A stretch of DNA of 47,408 nucleotides, taken from the NCBI GenBank assembly GCA_002405835.1, contig DHMO01000001.1, positions 1 through 47,408 of the forward strand, written 5' to 3'. A program made the translations under genes and the position numbers. Shown piece after piece: positions 35,040 through 42,684 of this stretch (positions are counted from its first letter, which is position 1; each line of letters starts with the position of its first letter). The notes beneath the pieces are model-generated. The model saw nothing but the letters and a program-made list of their open reading frames with translations. It searched no databases and had not been told where the DNA came from. The stretch is from Lentisphaeria bacterium UBA4640. GTDB taxonomy: Bacteria; Verrucomicrobiota; Lentisphaeria; Victivallales; UBA1829.

Positions 35040-36757
35040 CAGTGCCCCAGATAGTCGCGCAGCTTGTCCCACTGCAGTTTGCCGTCTTTGTCGCCGTCTT
35101 TGATCAATCCCGCGGGAGGCTTGAGTTTCTCCCAGTCGGGAAGATTCTTCGCGTCGACCTTCTTTCCTTTGGCGTCAACCCAGCCTTTTTTGTCGAGCAT
35201 GATTTCCTTGAGAATGTTTCCGCCGGTGCTGACCGTGAACGTCTGCGCGTGTCCCGCCCCCATGCAGAGATCCCATGCGTGCTTGACGGGCAGCATGACG
35301 CCGTCCCAGTCGGTCTCCACGAGGTTCCATGCCTCCTTGCCGCTTGCCGCGGTATAGCCGAGGTTGTAATCGGCGCTCTTGAGTTTTTTCTCCTTGTCGT
35401 CGTCATGAAGTTTGTAACCGGCACGGGCGGATGCGATCGCGCACATGTACTCCGGACGGTTTCCTCCGGCGACGCCAGGATTGAACGCGGAGAGAATCGA
35501 CGAAGCATTGAGCGAACGCCCGGTCCAGCTGTAGACGGAGAACGGATTGCTAGTCTTGCGGGCAATCGCGACCGTGATGGAGCCGGAGCTTCCGAAGAAC
35601 GTCGGCAGCAGAGTCAGAGGAATCGCGGGAGGGACCACAAGCCCGATCGGTAAATCGCGCTTGATGAGCGGGAAAAAGCTGTCGTAGCCGTGATATTCCG
35701 GATGTTTGTGTCCGTACCCCCCCCCGAGGAACCACGGCGGCATGTGCAACTGAGGAAGCGGCGGAGGCAGCCAGATGTGCACCCAGCGCGTCCAGAACCA
35801 GTCCCACTTCGCATAAAGATGCGTGTCGGTCTGCTTGTATACGCGCCAGAAACCGACCGGACTTTTGCGGACGATCCAGTCATCCGTTCCGGGACCGAAC
35901 ACTTTTTTCGGGGAGAAATCTTTCAGCGTGGGATCGGCAAATGAAATGAACGTCTTTTCGTTCTCCTCCGTTCCGGCCATCGTAAGAAACGCCGGCTTGC
36001 TGTCGCCGACCCGGATGTTGATGATATAATCATCCTTGCATTCCATCATGTTTGCAACGGCGATCTGGCGGGCGGTCTCGCGAACCTTTTTCGGATACTC
36101 ATCCCGCAGAGAATTCATTTTCGACATCATCTTCACGATTGCATGGCTGTATTTGAGCACTTTCGGCGTATTGACGACCGCGCCTTTTCCCTGCGCTTCC
36201 GCAATTGTGGTGAAAACGATCTGAGCAAGAAGGAAACGGGTCAGGAAGCCCTGTCCGTTGAACTCGCGGGCGACCTCCGGCAGACCTGTCCCGGTTCCAA
36301 GGGCCAACAGAACCGGATCGAGCACGAGAATATCCGTGCCGCAGTTGTAATGCACTCCGGGAGTATGCATGTGACACGGCGAATTCTTCTCCCGCACCAT
36401 ATTCAAATCCTTCTGGAACTGCAGAAAAACATATTCGCTGAACACCGCCATCGCGAGATCGAGGGAACGCTTCTGCAAATCGACGTACGTCCACGCCATC
36501 GCTTTGTTGACCGTCGCAATCCGGCTGAGATAATCCGCCTGGACGACCGACGCGGAATAAGCCGCCGCGTCCGCCGCATTCTGGAGCTCAATTTTGTTCC
36601 GCACGATTTCTCCGATTCCGTAAATGCCGATCACCAGCAGATACACCGGCATGACGAACGCCAGAGTAATCGCGAGCGCCGCCCCCCTGCTGTCGGAGGC
36701 AAGCTCCCTGCAGCGGGCGGTGAATACGCTCAATACGGTTGGATTCGTGTACTTCAT
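35039..36757 (-). CDS. TadG-like Flp pilus assembly protein
   Basis: A 572-residue protein with an N-terminal membrane segment in RGAALAITLAFVMPVYLLVI, preceded by a basic leader, then IELQNAADAAAYSASVVQA, the typical TadG/TadE-G-like signature after the helix. There is no Glu at position 5, which is usual for TadG, so prepilin processing is doubtful. The rest is a large periplasmic domain rich in Trp, Pro and Gly (residues about 330-400 contain WVHIWLPPPLPQLHMPPW). It is translationally coupled at both ends (TGATG at 35037-35041, ATGA at 36754-36757). Confidence 0.8.
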   Translation of the reverse strand: MKYTNPTVLSVFTARCRELASDSRGAALAITLAFVMPVYLLVIGIYGIGEIVRNKIELQNAADAAAYSASVVQADYLSRIATVNKAMAWTYVDLQKRSLDLAMAVFSEYVFLQFQKDLNMVREKNSPCHMHTPGVHYNCGTDILVLDPVLLALGTGTGLPEVAREFNGQGFLTRFLLAQIVFTTIAEAQGKGAVVNTPKVLKYSHAIVKMMSKMNSLRDEYPKKVRETARQIAVANMMECKDDYIINIRVGDSKPAFLTMAGTEENEKTFISFADPTLKDFSPKKVFGPGTDDWIVRKSPVGFWRVYKQTDTHLYAKWDWFWTRWVHIWLPPPLPQLHMPPWFLGGGYGHKHPEYHGYDSFFPLIKRDLPIGLVVPPAIPLTLLPTFFGSSGSITVAIARKTSNPFSVYSWTGRSLNASSILSAFNPGVAGGNRPEYMCAIASARAGYKLHDDDKEKKLKSADYNLGYTAASGKEAWNLVETDWDGVMLPVKHAWDLCMGAGHAQTFTVSTGGNILKEIMLDKKGWVDAKGKKVDAKNLPDWEKLKPPAGLIKDGDKDGKLQWDKLRDYLGH

Positions 36758-37422
36758 CGTGTCAGCGGATAGTATTTGGTTGCATAGGGAATGGGAATTA
36801 CACTGCTCGAAGTCAGCGTGATGTACGGATATTTGAGTTCGTTTTTCCCGGAGGAACCCTCAACAGTCATTTCATTGGCATACTGCGCCAGCAGCGCGGG
36901 ATTGAGCGCATACGCCTGCCGGTCCAGTTTCTCCTCCCATTTGCGCTCCTCCTCCGTTTTGTCTTTTTTCGCAAAAAAGCTGATGATCCGTCCCGCAACA
37001 GGAACGTTCAGAAACATTTTGAATTTGACCGTGCATTTGACGCCGCGCGGGTCGATGTCAAGAACCGGAATATCCACTTCCACCTGCCGATCAAGATATT
37101 TCGTATTCGGGAGACGGCCCCAGCCGTCGAGCCTGACATATTTATCATCCGCGCGGTCTTTCGTCTCCTTCCCGTCAACCGGGGAAGCCGAGACCACGGC
37201 GAGAATCCGTTTCACCACCGTTTCCGCACGGCTTTTGCGCTGAAGATTGTTGACCGTCATTGCCGAGCGCGCCCCCATGTACGCGGAGTAATGCACAACA
37301 TGCCAGGTGATCATGATATACGCAAACTGCACCGCGAACAGAAAAAGGACAAACAGTATCGGAAAACAGAACACAAACTCCAGCAGAACCGCCCCTTTCG
37401 ACTGTCGGAACAGGCGTCTCAT
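36754..37422 (-). CDS. TadE-like pseudopilin (first copy)
   Basis: Minor pilin-like protein of 222 residues. It has a short basic leader (MRRLFRQSK) and then GAVLLEFVFCFPILFVLFLF, with Gly at -1 and Glu at mature position 5 as expected for TadE. The periplasmic part has no recognised domain. The start at 37422 was set from the ATGA overlap with the prepilin peptidase stop (37419-37422); an open frame continues upstream within that gene. It lies between the prepilin peptidase and the TadG-like gene in the Tad operon. Confidence 0.82.
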   Translation of the reverse strand: MRRLFRQSKGAVLLEFVFCFPILFVLFLFAVQFAYIMITWHVVHYSAYMGARSAMTVNNLQRKSRAETVVKRILAVVSASPVDGKETKDRADDKYVRLDGWGRLPNTKYLDRQVEVDIPVLDIDPRGVKCTVKFKMFLNVPVAGRIISFFAKKDKTEEERKWEEKLDRQAYALNPALLAQYANEMTVEGSSGKNELKYPYITLTSSSVIPIPYATKYYPLTR

Positions 37423-37967
37423 GCATTCACCCCCGTTGAACAGAGCAGCTGAATCAGCAGATTCAGAAACAGCCCCGCCGCAATCGCAACGCCGAACGGA
37501 ACCCGGCACGCCTCCGTATCCGGATCAGGCAGGCTCATCCGTCCCTCTTCACGGTCATAGCGGAAATCGAAAAGACAGCGGCAGTAATGTTTCAACCGCG
37601 CAGTATTGATTCGGCGGAAGCAGAGCATGACAACCGCAAGGACGAGACCGGAGAGCGAAACAAGAAGGATCAGATTCAGCGTGCTGCCCGGTCCCGCAAT
37701 GAGCCCGGCGGCAAACAGCATCTTGACGTCTCCCGCACCGGCGGCACGGAGGAAAAAAGGAAGCAGAAGAAAAAGCGCGGAAAGGAAAGCCGTGACCAGC
37801 GACATCAGCGCATAGGAGGTTCCCGCGCCGAACGCAATCGCGAGCATGACAAGAATTCCGCCGAACACCCACGAATTCGGGAGCCGGCGTTTCCGGATAT
37901 CGCTGACCGAAAGATAAATCAGCCATGGAGTCGCCAGAATAATTTTTGCAAGTATCAGATACTTCAT
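37419..37967 (-). CDS. tadV: Prepilin peptidase, TadV/CpaA type (A24)
   Basis: Integral membrane aspartyl protease that cleaves Flp and TadE/F-type prepilins. The two catalytic aspartates are Asp23 in LSVSDIRKRRLPN and Asp80 in GAGDVKML. About five to six hydrophobic segments span its 182 residues. It lacks the N-terminal methyltransferase domain and cysteine cluster of PilD-type enzymes, as is usual for TadV. It is the second gene of the Tad operon, downstream of flp. It may be the enzyme that handles the pseudopilins elsewhere in the window, though a separate PilD may exist outside. Confidence 0.88.
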   Translation of the reverse strand: MKYLILAKIILATPWLIYLSVSDIRKRRLPNSWVFGGILVMLAIAFGAGTSYALMSLVTAFLSALFLLLPFFLRAAGAGDVKMLFAAGLIAGPGSTLNLILLVSLSGLVLAVVMLCFRRINTARLKHYCRCLFDFRYDREEGRMSLPDPDTEACRVPFGVAIAAGLFLNLLIQLLCSTGVNA

Positions 37968-37992
37968 CCGCGCCCCCGTTTATTTAAGAACA

Positions 37993-38027
37993 GGGACGGA
38001 AGCCCCGTTTTCCGAAGCGCCCGTCCC
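37993..38027 (-). terminator. Possible attenuator hairpin after flp
   Basis: In the minus-strand transcript GGGACGG (38027-38021) pairs with CCGTCCC (37999-37993), with a small inner stem between, followed by TGTTCTT. A partial terminator here would give more pilin than assembly proteins, as is common after flp genes. Confidence 0.45.
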
Positions 38028-38042
38028 GCAGAACCGATGCAA

Positions 38043-38294
38043 TTACTTGTCGTAATTGTGCATGGATTTTTCGTGCTCGCTGGCCTTCTTGACGTCTTTC
38101 GCGGCTTCCGTCTGGATCTTCTGCTGGGAGTCAGCAGCCCCGCCCGCATCAGACATCGCCTGGGTCGCGACGTTCATTTCCTTGGAAACGTTCTTGCCGA
38201 ACATAATGACCGCAACGACAACCGCAGCGGCAATCAAAACGGCGATAATGACATATTCCATCATCACGGCATGTTTTTTTGTGATCTGTTTCAT
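38043..38294 (-). CDS. flp: Flp-type major pilin subunit
   Basis: A short 83-residue protein with the Flp prepilin core MMEYVIIAVLIAAAVVVAV, in which Glu and Tyr take mature positions 5 and 6. The leader is MKQITKKH, so the residue before the cleavage point is His8 instead of the near-invariant Gly. The C-terminal half is a charged, Ala/Lys/Glu-rich helix. The start at 38294 is set by GAGGAGA, 8 bases upstream; the open frame continues upstream but crosses the promoter. It is the first gene of the Tad operon and has its own strong promoter. Confidence 0.85.
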   Translation of the reverse strand: MKQITKKHAVMMEYVIIAVLIAAAVVVAVIMFGKNVSKEMNVATQAMSDAGGAADSQQKIQTEAAKDVKKASEHEKSMHNYDK

Positions 38295-38324
38295 GACGCA
38301 AATCTCCTCTTTTAAATGTTTGGA

Positions 38325-38354
38325 ATAATATATAACCGACAAAAAAAAAGTCAA
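38325..38354 (-). promoter_or_regulatory. Promoter of the Tad/Flp operon
   Basis: On the minus strand TTGACT (38354-38349) is followed by TATATT (38332-38327, 16-base spacer) or TATTAT (38330-38325, 18-base spacer). A run of nine T residues lies within the spacer. The site is about 35 bases before the flp start. Confidence 0.65.
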
Positions 38355-38379
38355 GCTCATCCGGTTTGAAATTTTTAAG

Positions 38380-38414
38380 AACGGCCCGGACAGCGGCTTT
38401 CCGTCCGGACCGTT
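38380..38414 (-). terminator. Terminator hairpin after the GH2 gene
   Basis: A 12-position stem with one mismatch (38380-38391 with 38403-38414) and an 11-base loop follows the GH2 stop codon on the minus strand. The tail (CTTAAAAATTT) is only moderately T-rich. Confidence 0.6.
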
Positions 38415-38422
38415 TACCGGGG

Positions 38423-40138
38423 TCAAAGATCTTTGTAGTGTTTCTTCACCACATCCGCGGCCAGCTTGCGGCGGCGAAACTTGTCAAACACTCCGGCCAG
38501 GTTCAAGCCGAGCGGCTTGGAACGGATATCCGCTCCCATGCGGTGATAACTCATCGCATCCGTGAACTGCCAGATCGTGATGCCGCAGACCTCGTTCCGC
38601 GCTCCGGCGACCGAACGGATGACGGCGTCCAGATACTCCGCCTGGAACTCCTCCGTCCACTGCGTCGCCGCGATGTCGTGCTGTCCGTAGATGCCGCAGC
38701 AGCCCATCTCGCTGACGATCATCGGCTTGTCGGCGGAAATGTTTTTGCGGAAATACTCGATCGTCTTCTCCTGATACGGCGGAATCTCATCCGGCGGCTC
38801 GACGCCGACCGGGTGGCTGCCGATCCAGCCCGGATAGATGTTGTACGAGATAATGTCCATCAGTTTGCACGTGATGTCATCAAGCGTGTGGTTGCAGGCG
38901 AATGTCACAAGGCGCGTCGGGTCCTCTTCTTTGACTGCTTTCACGACCCGCTCGCCTATGCGGAATCCGGACTCCGTCTGGGAATTATTTTCGTTCAGAT
39001 ACGCCCAGATGATCACGCACGGGTGATTGATGCTGTCACGAATCATCAGACGCGTTTCGCGCTCGACGATCTCCTGGAATTCAGGATCCGCCATCTGCTC
39101 GGCGGAGTTGCCCCAGCCGAGACTTTCATCCCACACCAGCATTCCGAATTCATCGCAGAGGTCGAGGAAACGCTGGTCCTGCGCATAGTGACAGCCGCGG
39201 ACGAAGTTGCAGTTCAGATCTCGCAGATTCTGCAGATCCTCCAGCATCAGCGCTTCCGGTGTCGCCGCGCCGAATTCCGGATGCGACTCGTGGCGGTTGA
39301 ACCCCTTCAGATAAACCGGCTTCCCGTTCAGCAGAATCTGCTTTCCCCCGGTCGAAACCGTGCGGATTCCGAAACGTTCAATGACACAGTCGTTTTCCGT
39401 ATGGACTTCCAGCGTGTGGAGGTTCGGCGCTTCGGGCGTCCAGAGACGGAACTCCGGAACCGTGCATTCAAGCGTTTCTCCGTGCGCGACTTCCGCCGTC
39501 CGGAACATTTCCTCCGTGTTGAAACGGAAACGGACCGCATGCTTTCCCTCCGTTTTCCCGGAGAAGAGGAAGCGGAGCACCACTTTGCCGGTTTTGATGC
39601 AGAGCGTGCGCACCTGCACACGGTCGATCGTTGACTCAAACACCTGATGCAGGGAGACGCCGCGGTAGAATCCGCCGAATCCGTAGAAATCGTAGTACGG
39701 AAGGAAAATTTTCATGCGGTCGCCCATGCCGAAAGTGGAACTGAGCTTGTCGAAATTGTTGTCGACTGCAGCCGTGAGCACATGCCGTCCCGCCTTGAGT
39801 GCGCCCGTTTCAAATTCCATGTCGGTGTACGGCATATTGGTGAACCCGACCTCTTTGCCGTCGAGCGAGAAGCGTGCGCGGAGCCCGGTTGCACCGATTT
39901 TGAGAATGCCGCGCGGGGAATCTTTCATCAGCATGAATTCGCGGCGGTAAAGCGCGGTTCCGCGTTTGCAGCGGTAGGCGGGCGTGGTGTCAAACGTCCC
40001 GGGAACACACATGATGTCATTCGGTTCAAACGAATTTTCGCTGACGTCTTCAAGCCATGTCTTTTCAAAGAAACGGAACTGCCAGATGCCGTTCAGATCG
40101 GTCACATCCCGTTCCGGATAAAGCGGATACGTTTTCAT
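38423..40138 (-). CDS. Glycoside hydrolase family 2 (beta-glucuronidase/galactosidase type)
   Basis: Retaining GH2 enzyme of 571 residues, without a signal peptide, so probably cytoplasmic. Domains in order are a sugar-binding jelly roll (DLNGIWQFRF, residues about 10-170), an immunoglobulin-like sandwich and a TIM barrel. The acid/base is Glu383 in IIWAYLNENNS and the nucleophile Glu477 in MIVSEMGCCG; FNRHESHPEFG is the conserved region at the barrel start. The SEMG nucleophile context and the length are closest to beta-glucuronidases, but beta-galactosidase is possible. The ATG at 40138 is chosen because the jelly roll starts soon after it and AAGGAG lies upstream. It is divergent from an AraC-type regulator. 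Confidence 0.85.
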   Translation of the reverse strand: MKTYPLYPERDVTDLNGIWQFRFFEKTWLEDVSENSFEPNDIMCVPGTFDTTPAYRCKRGTALYRREFMLMKDSPRGILKIGATGLRARFSLDGKEVGFTNMPYTDMEFETGALKAGRHVLTAAVDNNFDKLSSTFGMGDRMKIFLPYYDFYGFGGFYRGVSLHQVFESTIDRVQVRTLCIKTGKVVLRFLFSGKTEGKHAVRFRFNTEEMFRTAEVAHGETLECTVPEFRLWTPEAPNLHTLEVHTENDCVIERFGIRTVSTGGKQILLNGKPVYLKGFNRHESHPEFGAATPEALMLEDLQNLRDLNCNFVRGCHYAQDQRFLDLCDEFGMLVWDESLGWGNSAEQMADPEFQEIVERETRLMIRDSINHPCVIIWAYLNENNSQTESGFRIGERVVKAVKEEDPTRLVTFACNHTLDDITCKLMDIISYNIYPGWIGSHPVGVEPPDEIPPYQEKTIEYFRKNISADKPMIVSEMGCCGIYGQHDIAATQWTEEFQAEYLDAVIRSVAGARNEVCGITIWQFTDAMSYHRMGADIRSKPLGLNLAGVFDKFRRRKLAADVVKKHYKDL

Positions 40139-40178
40139 TTTCAGAGTTTCTCCTTTTCTGGGTATTTTCTCTTTTTGA

Positions 40179-40208
40179 TTAATATGCACTTGATTTTTTA
40201 TTTTTCAA
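40179..40208 (-). promoter_or_regulatory. Possible promoter of the GH2 gene
   Basis: On the minus strand TTGAAA (40208-40203) is followed by CATATT (16-base spacer) or TATTAA (18-base spacer, 40184-40179). It overlaps the opposing AraC promoter, so the pair may share control. Confidence 0.42.
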
Positions 40209-40217
40209 TGATATATA
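40190..40217 (+). promoter_or_regulatory. Possible promoter of the second AraC gene
   Basis: TTGATT (40190-40195) and TATATA (40212-40217) are separated by 16 bases, about 37 bases before the AraC start at 40255. Confidence 0.45.
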
Positions 40218-40220
40218 TGA

Positions 40221-40240
40221 AGCAAAAAAGACACTTTTGA
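40221..40240. promoter_or_regulatory. Weaker relative of the 32-base AraC-type element
   Basis: AGCAAAAAAGACACTTTTGA shares the GC, A-run, GACA and GA blocks with the elements at 30239 and 31915, but is 2 bases shorter between the A-run and GACA. It lies 12 bases beyond the candidate GH2 -35; the GC block is at offset 14, against 13 in the other copies. The similarity may reflect a general AraC-type site. Confidence 0.35.
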
Positions 40241-40254
40241 TGCAGGAGCACACC

Positions 40255-41085
40255 ATGAACCAAAACATCACTGTCATGCGTCTCGGCTTTCCGGAGCTTC
40301 CCGCGGCGAAACTCCCGTTCTATCCGCGTTCCTGCGGAATCAACTGTTTTTACGGACAGCGCCGCGAGGAACAGACCCCGGGAACCGTCGTCGAACTCTG
40401 CTGGGTTGCAAAGGGGGAATGTGTGTTTGATTTCGGTGAAACCCGCTGCACCGTCAAGGCGGATCAGGCGATCTACCGTCTTCCCGGCGACCACCGCGCG
40501 AAACTCTCCGCACCGGACATGGAGACCGTCGTTTACTGGGCGACCTTCGACGGACCGGGATCCACGGAATTTTTCCTCCGCTACGGCTACCCGCGCGGCG
40601 CGCTCAACTCCGGCAAATGCCCCGTGCATCTTTTCGATGAAATCCGCAGCTCGCTGAACAGCCTCCTTCCCTCCGACCTCCGTCGCCTCGTCGCGCTCTA
40701 CACTGAACTGATCGGGCTGATGGGCGAAGAGGAATCAGGACAGCAGAGCCGGAAGGGACAGCTCTTCCGCAACGCCCTCGCCCGGATTCACTCCGGATAC
40801 CAGAATTCGGAATTCGATGTCAACATGCTTGCGGAACAGCTCGGCTTGCACCGCACCACGCTTGACCGCATGTTCCGCCGCGAACTCGGTCTTCCGCCGA
40901 ACCGCTATCTCACAAAGATGCGGCTGCACCATGCGCTCTCGCTCCTCGCCTGCACCACACTCTCCATTGCGGAGATCGCCGCTCGCACGGGGTTCGTCCG
41001 CTGCAATTACTTCGGACGCGTCTTCCGCGAAAACATCGGCGTCACGCCGCTCGAATACCGCCGTCTCCGCTCGCGCGAAAACTGA
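40255..41085 (+). CDS. AraC-family transcriptional regulator next to GH2
   Basis: A 276-residue regulator. The N-terminal half is a cupin-like sensing domain (GTVVELCWVAKGECVFDFG, DQAIYRLPGDHRAKLSA). The C-terminal 95 residues form the double helix-turn-helix: NMLAEQLGLHRTTLDRMFRR and then LSIAEIAARTGFVRCNYFGR with TPLEYRRLR. The start at 40255 (MNQNITV) is chosen because AGGAG lies 6 bases before it; an ATG at 40240 is less well placed. It is divergent from the GH2 gene, its most likely target. A terminator hairpin that mainly serves the opposing TPR gene lies just downstream. Confidence 0.88.
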   Translation: MNQNITVMRLGFPELPAAKLPFYPRSCGINCFYGQRREEQTPGTVVELCWVAKGECVFDFGETRCTVKADQAIYRLPGDHRAKLSAPDMETVVYWATFDGPGSTEFFLRYGYPRGALNSGKCPVHLFDEIRSSLNSLLPSDLRRLVALYTELIGLMGEEESGQQSRKGQLFRNALARIHSGYQNSEFDVNMLAEQLGLHRTTLDRMFRRELGLPPNRYLTKMRLHHALSLLACTTLSIAEIAARTGFVRCNYFGRVFRENIGVTPLEYRRLRSREN

Positions 41086-41091
41086 TGCAGT

Positions 41092-41131
41092 AAAAAAACC
41101 GGACTCCAGCTCCTGAGAACTGGAATCCGGT
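41092..41131 (-). terminator. Rho-independent terminator of the TPR gene
   Basis: A 12-position stem with one mismatch (41098-41109 with 41120-41131) and a 10-base loop is followed on the minus strand by seven T residues (41098-41092). It may also stop transcription from the convergent AraC gene. Confidence 0.85.
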
Positions 41132-41160
41132 AAAAGAAAGGATCGGTTTGAAGCGGACTT

Positions 41161-42594
41161 TTACTGCGCCGCCTCCGCCGCTTTCGCTTTTTCGCGGGCG
41201 GCGTTGACTCGTGCGTAGTAGGCGTCCATGCGCTTTGCGACGTCGAGATAGTTGACGTTCGCGGAATAGATTTCCTTGAAGCATTCCATCGCGCGCTTGT
41301 CGTCTCCCATCTCCTCGCAGGTTATGCCGAGGTGATAGAGAGCCTCCATCTTGTCCTTGTCCATGACGGGCATTTCGGAAATCGCCTTGTCGTACTGCTC
41401 CACAGCCATATCATACTGTTTCTTTTCGGCGAAGCAGCGGCCAAGGTAGACGATTGCGGAGAGACGTTTCTGCGGGTTGCGCTGAGCAAGCTGGAACTGT
41501 TCAAGCGCTTTGTCGAGCAGGCGGAAATCCCAGTAGAGAACCGCAAGATCGTAGCGGATGAGCGTATCGTTCGGGTAGAGACGAACACGGTCTTCGGCGC
41601 GTTCGAGCCGATATTTGGCGATTGCCTGCTTCTCGGCGTCGATCTCCTCCTGCGGAGCGTTCTTCGCCTGCAGATCTTTGACCTTGAGATCGGAGAGTGC
41701 GACGTGACACGCTTCGATCGCCTTGTCGATGGTCGGGTCGAGCGTACCCATCTTCTTGACGAGCCAGTCGTAGACCTCGATTGCATCCTGGAAGCGGTTG
41801 TCGCGCTGATAGAGTTCGGCGAGTTTGCGGCGCATATCGATCGATTCGTCGCCCGCGGCAACCCGTTTTTCGTAAACGCCGATCATCTCGCGGATATCCT
41901 CTTCGGCGCGGATGATACGGTCGTCGCGGACCTCCTTGCCCTTGTTGTTCTTCTTTGCGGCGGCCGCGGCCTTGGCGACGGAGCTGCCGGATTCGTTCCA
42001 TGCGCCCTGTTCCATGGTTGCGAGCGCGGCCGCGGCGCGGAGCGCAGCCTGAGCTTCAAGGTTGTCCGGATACTTCGCCGCGATAATCTGACGGATATGC
42101 AGCACCTTCGCGCCCTGACCTTCCGCCTCGTAAAGTTCGGCCAGCTTGCGCAGATTCGGCTCGTTCTTCGGATTCTGGTCCACAAGGGCTTCATATGCTT
42201 CCACGGCAATGAATCCAGCCTCAAGCGCGAGCGCCGCCTTCGCCAGCAGATTGTACGCAAGCGGCGAAGCGATATTGATCGCAAGCGCATCCTCCGCACA
42301 TCCGAGCGCCTTCAGCGGACTCTTTGCGACGAGCGCGCCGCCTTTGAGAATCGGAGGCAGACAGAGGACATGCGCAAGCACCTTCTGGATCGGGTTCATG
42401 TGCGCATATTTTGTCTTTTCCGCTTTCCGGAGCATGATTCTGGCATCGAGAAAGCCCGGATCTTTCTTCGCGATTTCCTTCAGCAGCTCGATTCCGTAAG
42501 CCAGATTGTTTTTAGACAGAACATCCTGCGCCTTCTGGAAGGCGGCGCGGACCGCCGGAGAGACCTCCGACAAACTTTTTTTCACGATAGCCAT
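41161..42594 (-). CDS. Tetratricopeptide-repeat protein
   Basis: A 477-residue, probably cytoplasmic scaffold protein without a signal peptide or membrane segment. Several TPR-like helix pairs are visible: SPLAYNLLAKAALALEAGF and NEPNLRKLAELYEAEGQGAK in the middle, DMRRKLAELYQRDNRFQDAI further on, and KMEALYHLGITCEEMGDDKR near the C-terminus. A charged Ala/Lys-rich linker lies near residues 200-225. GGAG is 8 bases before the ATG. It is divergent from mnmE, with about 90 bases between. The partner is unknown; TPR proteins of this type usually mediate protein-protein contact. Confidence 0.82.
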   Translation of the reverse strand: MAIVKKSLSEVSPAVRAAFQKAQDVLSKNNLAYGIELLKEIAKKDPGFLDARIMLRKAEKTKYAHMNPIQKVLAHVLCLPPILKGGALVAKSPLKALGCAEDALAINIASPLAYNLLAKAALALEAGFIAVEAYEALVDQNPKNEPNLRKLAELYEAEGQGAKVLHIRQIIAAKYPDNLEAQAALRAAAALATMEQGAWNESGSSVAKAAAAAKKNNKGKEVRDDRIIRAEEDIREMIGVYEKRVAAGDESIDMRRKLAELYQRDNRFQDAIEVYDWLVKKMGTLDPTIDKAIEACHVALSDLKVKDLQAKNAPQEEIDAEKQAIAKYRLERAEDRVRLYPNDTLIRYDLAVLYWDFRLLDKALEQFQLAQRNPQKRLSAIVYLGRCFAEKKQYDMAVEQYDKAISEMPVMDKDKMEALYHLGITCEEMGDDKRAMECFKEIYSANVNYLDVAKRMDAYYARVNAAREKAKAAEAAQ

Positions 42595-42613
42595 GAAAAA
42601 TCTCCGTTTTTTT

Positions 42614-42641
42614 TTGACAAATAAAAGTTTTATGGTAATAT
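42614..42641 (+). promoter_or_regulatory. mnmE: Putative sigma-70 promoter for mnmE
   Basis: A perfect TTGACA (42614-42619) and TAATAT (42636-42641) are separated by 16 bases, about 43 bases before the mnmE start, with nine T residues directly upstream of the -35. Confidence 0.6.
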
Positions 42642-42684
42642 ATAGCTTAAAATCTTATGAAATCAAGCAGGATTCCGCAAAAAA

